Origin: Sphagnum compactum
Taxonomy: Eukaryota; Bryophyta; Sphagnopsida; Sphagnales
Length of the DNA stretch: 64,000 bases
NCBI GenBank assembly: GCA_965153455.1
Contig: OZ234496.1
Span: 1,116,001-1,180,000, forward strand
Direction: 5' to 3'
Below, one piece after another: positions 60,035-64,000 of this stretch. Position numbers and translations under genes: made by a program. Every line of letters starts with the position of its first letter. Position 1 is the first letter of the stretch. The notes beneath the pieces were generated by a model, which was not told where the DNA came from, ran no database searches, and saw only the letters and a list, made by a program, of their open reading frames with translations.

Positions 60035-63000
60035 ATGGCGGAAAATTTCAAGGCAGCGCAACCCAAAGGGTCCACAGGGAAGCGCCTGACAATTCTCAGC
60101 ATTGACGGAGGCGGGATGCGAGGGATCATCCCTGCCGTCCAACTTGCTGAGCTCGAAAAACAACTCAAGGTGAAACCAATTTTTTTTAAAAATGAACCCT
60201 AGTGTGCATGATCCCCATTCAGCAGCTGATCATGAGAAAAATGCACAGTACTAGTGGCTATATATGCATGTTCTTCACTAGCTGCAGGGAGAGCTCTAGT
60301 GCTGATTAGAGGGATCCTAATCTGCAGGGAGAACTCTAGTGCTGATCAGAGGGATCTGAATCTGCTGTGAATTTATGAACCCGTGGGTTGTTGGCATGGT
60401 TGGGAATATCTGTAGGTACTGGATGGACCAGACAGCAGACTGGTGGACTACTTTGATTTGGTTGCAGGGACCAGCACTGGAAGTCTTATCGCATCCATGA
60501 TCACAGTCCCCGATCCAAAAAAACCCACACGGCCCCGTTTCTGTGCCGCGGAGTTCACTGAATTCTACATCAACGATGGTGCCACAATCTTCCCACCATT
60601 CACGTACAGCATCTGATACCCTGAGACTCACCTCTACAGTTTCATCATCAGCAAGCATGATGATCAACCCTCATAATATATTGTACTAGCCTTGCTATAA
60701 GGATCAGATCATCAGGAATTATGACATCCTTCAAGTCCCAGAGCTGGCTCATCATTAGGAACTGGAAAACTCATCATGGGTTCATGGGTCCTTGTGTAGC
60801 TGCATGCAGCAGAATGATCATAGAACTCTGATCTTCAGTTCTGTGCTCATTGGCGTGATGTGATTGCAGAGGGCCCTTTGGCCAGTTGTGGAAGACCATT
60901 GTCTCGCTGTTTGGACCCAAGTATTCAGCCAAAGGGCTGGAACGTGTGCTTGAAACGCAGTTGGGTGATGATCCTTTGTCGATTCCTCTCACCTCTGTTA
61001 TAATCCCATCTTTTGACATCAATACACAGCAACCAGTCTTCTTCTCCTCATGGCAGGTAGTATAATCTCTCCAGCTTCTTCTCAATTATACATTATGCCT
61101 ATATTATTCAGGTCACAGCCTCTAGTGATGAGCTCCCAGCTGTAAGAGCAAATCCCTGGCTATGTCCATGCACGCTTCAATTCAATGTCAAGAGGCATTT
61201 GTGATCTGATGATCTGAACATGGTTCTTTGGGTTGTGATGATATTCATGGAGCTGTGAAGGCTAAGCGAAACCCACTTGAGAATCCACCCTTGAAGCTTG
61301 TGTGTCAGGCTTCAACAGCAGCTCCCACATACTTGCCTGCTGTGCAGTTCAGCTTTCCGGATTATCCATCTCCCGACATAAGACAGTTCAACATGGTTGA
61401 TGGAGGACTGGCTGTCAACAATCCGGTAATTGGTTTCTCTTCCTTCCTGATATTTCTGTAATCTATGCACCAGCTTGGTCCTAAACCCTAAACCCCAAGC
61501 TTTATTCCAGGAGATTCAGTTCTAGTCTCTCATGCTCAACTGTACCCAGTGTTTAGTGTTTATCATGTTCAGCATTGTCTTTGTTCAGTACATCTGCTTT
61601 TATCATATCATAATCATCTAGTGCAACATTAAGGTTATGGCTTCAAGCGAAGCTTTAGATCAACTGCTTGAATCTAATCAAGCTTATGACATTCTCAGAT
61701 TCAAATGGGTTATGAATTGTGGGCCTGCAATGTGGTGCCAGACATATGTGGGAATTACACAAGCAGTCAAGGAAGTGAAATCAGGTGGCCGTTGTGCAGA
61801 AAGAGTGACTTACAAGGTAAAGTTCTTGTGTTTTGAACATCCTTGCTAGCAATTCCTTCAGCAACCACTGCAACCAGCTGCTGGACTACCTTGCAGCGCT
61901 TGCTTTTTCAGAGTCAAGTAGATAGACTTCAAATGCAAGGACCTAGCTATACATGTACAGCAGCAGCAGTGCACACGATCTGAACATATCATAAAGAACA
62001 AGCGGTTTAGGGTTGAGGGTTTATCATGTTGTTTGAAGACATGGTCTCTGAGGGTTTATGATCCTTGTTTGAACACATGTGGACCTTTGTTTTCCCTGGT
62101 GCACAGAACTTCAGCGATCTTTTGGTGCTGTCACTGGGAACAGGGTCGAATCCAACAGGCTATTCTGCAAAGGATGCAGCTAAGTGGGGTGCGTTACAGT
62201 GGGTGCTAAACAACGGTTCTTCACCCTTGATTAGCAGTATCAATGATGCCAGTGCAGACATGGTGGACTACAACCTTTCCATAATGTTTGATGCTCATGA
62301 ATCTGGTCTCAATTATCTCCGAATCCAGGTACCAAGCAGATCCTCTTGATTTGTGCACTGAACACAATATTCTCTGCACTGATCAATGAATCCTCGAGAC
62401 CTATGTTTGTGGGGTTCCGCTACTTTGGGTGCTTGTTATTCAGACTGGAAGTGTTCAATGTGTATATGCTATAAAGAAATTAGCTGTGCATTCAAGAGCT
62501 CGTGTCTTCTTGTGCCCTGCAGACCGATGCCTTGTGTGGAACTCTTAAGGAACTAGATAATGCCACGCCCGAGAACTTGGCAAAGCTGCAGACCTTAGGA
62601 GAGAAACTCCTCGAAGCTCGAGTCTCAGAGCGCAACTTCCTTACTGGGAAGATTACTCCCATTCCCAAGGCTGGAACCAACCGAGATGCACTTCACAGGT
62701 ACTGTATGTATAAGGGTTTAGGGTTTACAATACAACAACACCCATTTTCAAGTATCCTGTATCTTTCTTCAGGGTTTAGGATCAGTTTCAAGCAGCTCTA
62801 TATTCCTCAAGCAGCTGTCAGACAGGTTCAGGGTTTAGGGTTTAGATTACAACAACAACCATTTACAAGTATATATTTGTGCTTCCTTCAGATCAGCTTC
62901 AATCAAACAGACTTTCTATTTTCCTGAAGCACCGTGTCAGCCATTAGAACATTCATGAAGAAACTGGTAGTTATACTCTCCAAGTAAAAATTTATCTTTA

Positions 63001-63170
63001 AGATCTGACCATCTTCCAAAAAAAATTTTTGATTTTGAGACTGATCTGTTGATCATGTGGAAGATGATCAACCTAGCTATTTGTTTGACTGCTCATGGTA
63101 CTGGGACAGATTTGCTAGGTGGTTGTCGGAGGAGCGCAAAGCAAGGAAAGAAAACTTTCCTGCAGCTTAA
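60035..63170 (+). CDS. Patatin-like phospholipase, copy 2 (complete, 402 aa)
   Basis: Lipid acyl hydrolase of the patatin family, hydrolysing membrane glycerolipids; probably cytosolic, as no signal peptide is visible. Exons: 60,035-60,169; 60,416-60,603; 60,870-61,056; 61,261-61,425; 61,742-61,816; 62,107-62,328; 62,523-62,698; 63,110-63,170. Lengths sum to 1,209 nt (402 aa plus TAA) and all seven introns are GT/AG with matching phases; the exon-4 acceptor is the weaker GAAG. Catalytic features: DGGGMRG oxyanion loop near residue 24, GTSTGS nucleophile elbow near residue 65, VDGGLAVNNP with the catalytic Asp near residue 215. LSLGTG and FARWLSEERKAR lie at the C-terminus. Exon 4 is 15 nt shorter than in copy 1. 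ATG sits in ctagATGGCGG, a good plant context. About 400 aa is normal for the family. Introns are nearly identical to copy 1, showing a recent duplication. A role in defence, storage or lipid signalling cannot be chosen from sequence. Confidence 0.93.
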
Positions 63171-64000
63171 TAGACTGATCATGATCATCCACCTACCTGC
63201 AGCAACTCCTCTCTGCCAGAGCTGAAAACAAATTCTAGAGTCCAGAAGATTGAGCTGAAGAGATCAAATCCTGCAGCAAAGGAAGCAGCAGCAGCAGCAA
63301 ATGAAGCAAATCCTTGAATCCACAGCTTACTATATTTTTAATTAATTCCTCCCCATAATATGCACATTGTCTTTATAACTAACCTCCATTTGATCTGCCT
63401 GAAATTTCTATTTCTAAAACTGTTCTTTGCCATTTTTTTTGACCTGCCCGAACACCAGTGTTGGGCAGGTATATTGTTTTGTTGATATATCCTGCAGTAA
63501 GGATATATACAGCTTTTCAATTCAATTACCCAGGGGGGTGAAGTATGTTTGCACTCAATTTTTTCTCTCGGGTTAAAGTCTGGGTATATAAAAATTATGG
63601 TTTCTAGTAGATGGGTAGTGTCCAGATACCCTTATCATATACACCTAGTTTGTGTTAAAAAATATGGATATTTTTTGGATTTTTACTTACTTAAATACGA
63701 AGCGAAATGTCCACATTTTGGAATTATTAAGACCGTTTTCAGAGGCCAAAATCTAATGGGAGAATGCACAAATCCAATGTCACATCGCATTGCAAGAACC
63801 AATTCTACTTTCTAATGCTAAGCATATACACAAAATGAAAATTCTATGAGGACTTTGTGGATTAGATATCCACTCTATGTTGAGGAAATACTCACCAAGC
63901 TCATCAATCTGGTTGACCCCACATCCTCCACTGTGAAATTCTAACAACACATCCCCCATACATATACACAATGCCCAAAGAGCCCAACTCGGAAACACTA
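63171..64000. other. Patatin copy 2 3' flank
   Basis: Matches 22,658-23,490. It includes a GCAG-rich likely 3' UTR (63,240-63,320), then AT-rich sequence without a gene up to the window edge. Confidence 0.6.

Larger units (their letters stand above)
54540..64000 (+). repeat. Segmental duplication block B, copy 2 (continues past window)
   Basis: Direct copy of block B1 including patatin copy 2. Its match to copy 1 is still intact at base 64,000 (ggaaacacta, equal to 23,476-23,485), so the duplication is longer than seen. Private sequence: a 672-bp transposon, ~150 bp before it, and ~220 bp at 57,850-58,060. 54,740-60,030 shows no gene other than patatin upstream sequence. Confidence 0.9.

Overview
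This window is nuclear DNA from a land plant. It is AT-rich and repeat-dense, with spliced genes that use GT/AG introns, a Ty3/gypsy LTR retrotransposon, hAT-type transposase relics, CACTA-like and other small DNA transposons, and blocks of segmental duplication. A non-seed plant (lycophyte, fern or bryophyte) is plausible from the flavour of the retroelement and the DUF4371-type transposase relic, but the species cannot be fixed from sequence alone.

Host genes. The only convincing host genes are two eight-exon patatin-like lipid acyl hydrolases on the + strand, at 19,654-22,657 and 60,035-63,170. Copy 2 (60 kb) reads open through all eight exons (402 aa) with the oxyanion, GxSxG and DGG motifs. 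Copy 1 has the same exons but one extra base in an A-run at the end of exon 1. Last-exon fragments of a more diverged patatin lie at 2.4-2.85 kb and 47.5-48.1 kb.

Layout. Two direct duplication blocks recur. Block A is at 2.33-7.69 kb and again at 47.4-53.93 kb. Block B is at about 15.1-23.5 kb and again at about 54.5-64.0 kb, and runs off the right edge. The two units differ by small transposon insertions, minisatellite length, and a 1.57-kb segment missing at the A2 junction. A third family, block C, is an inverted pair (9.29-14.9 kb against 25.0-27.7 kb plus 37.38-37.46 kb) flanking block B1. The remainder is 1-1,365 (DUF4371/ZNF862-like hAT relic, - strand), 38.8-41.0 kb (BED/DUF659/hAT relic, + strand) and long AT-rich stretches without recognisable genes.

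The notable element. A 9.68-kb Ty3/gypsy element (27,699-37,379, - strand) is inserted in block C2. The uninterrupted block C1 supplies the empty site. In element order it carries gag with two CCHC knuckles, an aspartic protease, a complete-looking cytosine-5 DNA methyltransferase domain, reverse transcriptase, RNase H, integrase, and a C-terminal PHD finger. Gag to integrase lies in essentially one reading frame. It is broken by six stop codons, each explicable by a single C-to-T change, and one 1-base deletion. A methyltransferase inside the polyprotein plus a PHD chromatin reader makes this the most interesting object in the window. Its ends are also unusual: the two sides share only a 281-bp LTR module, and the leader holds GC-rich tandem arrays.
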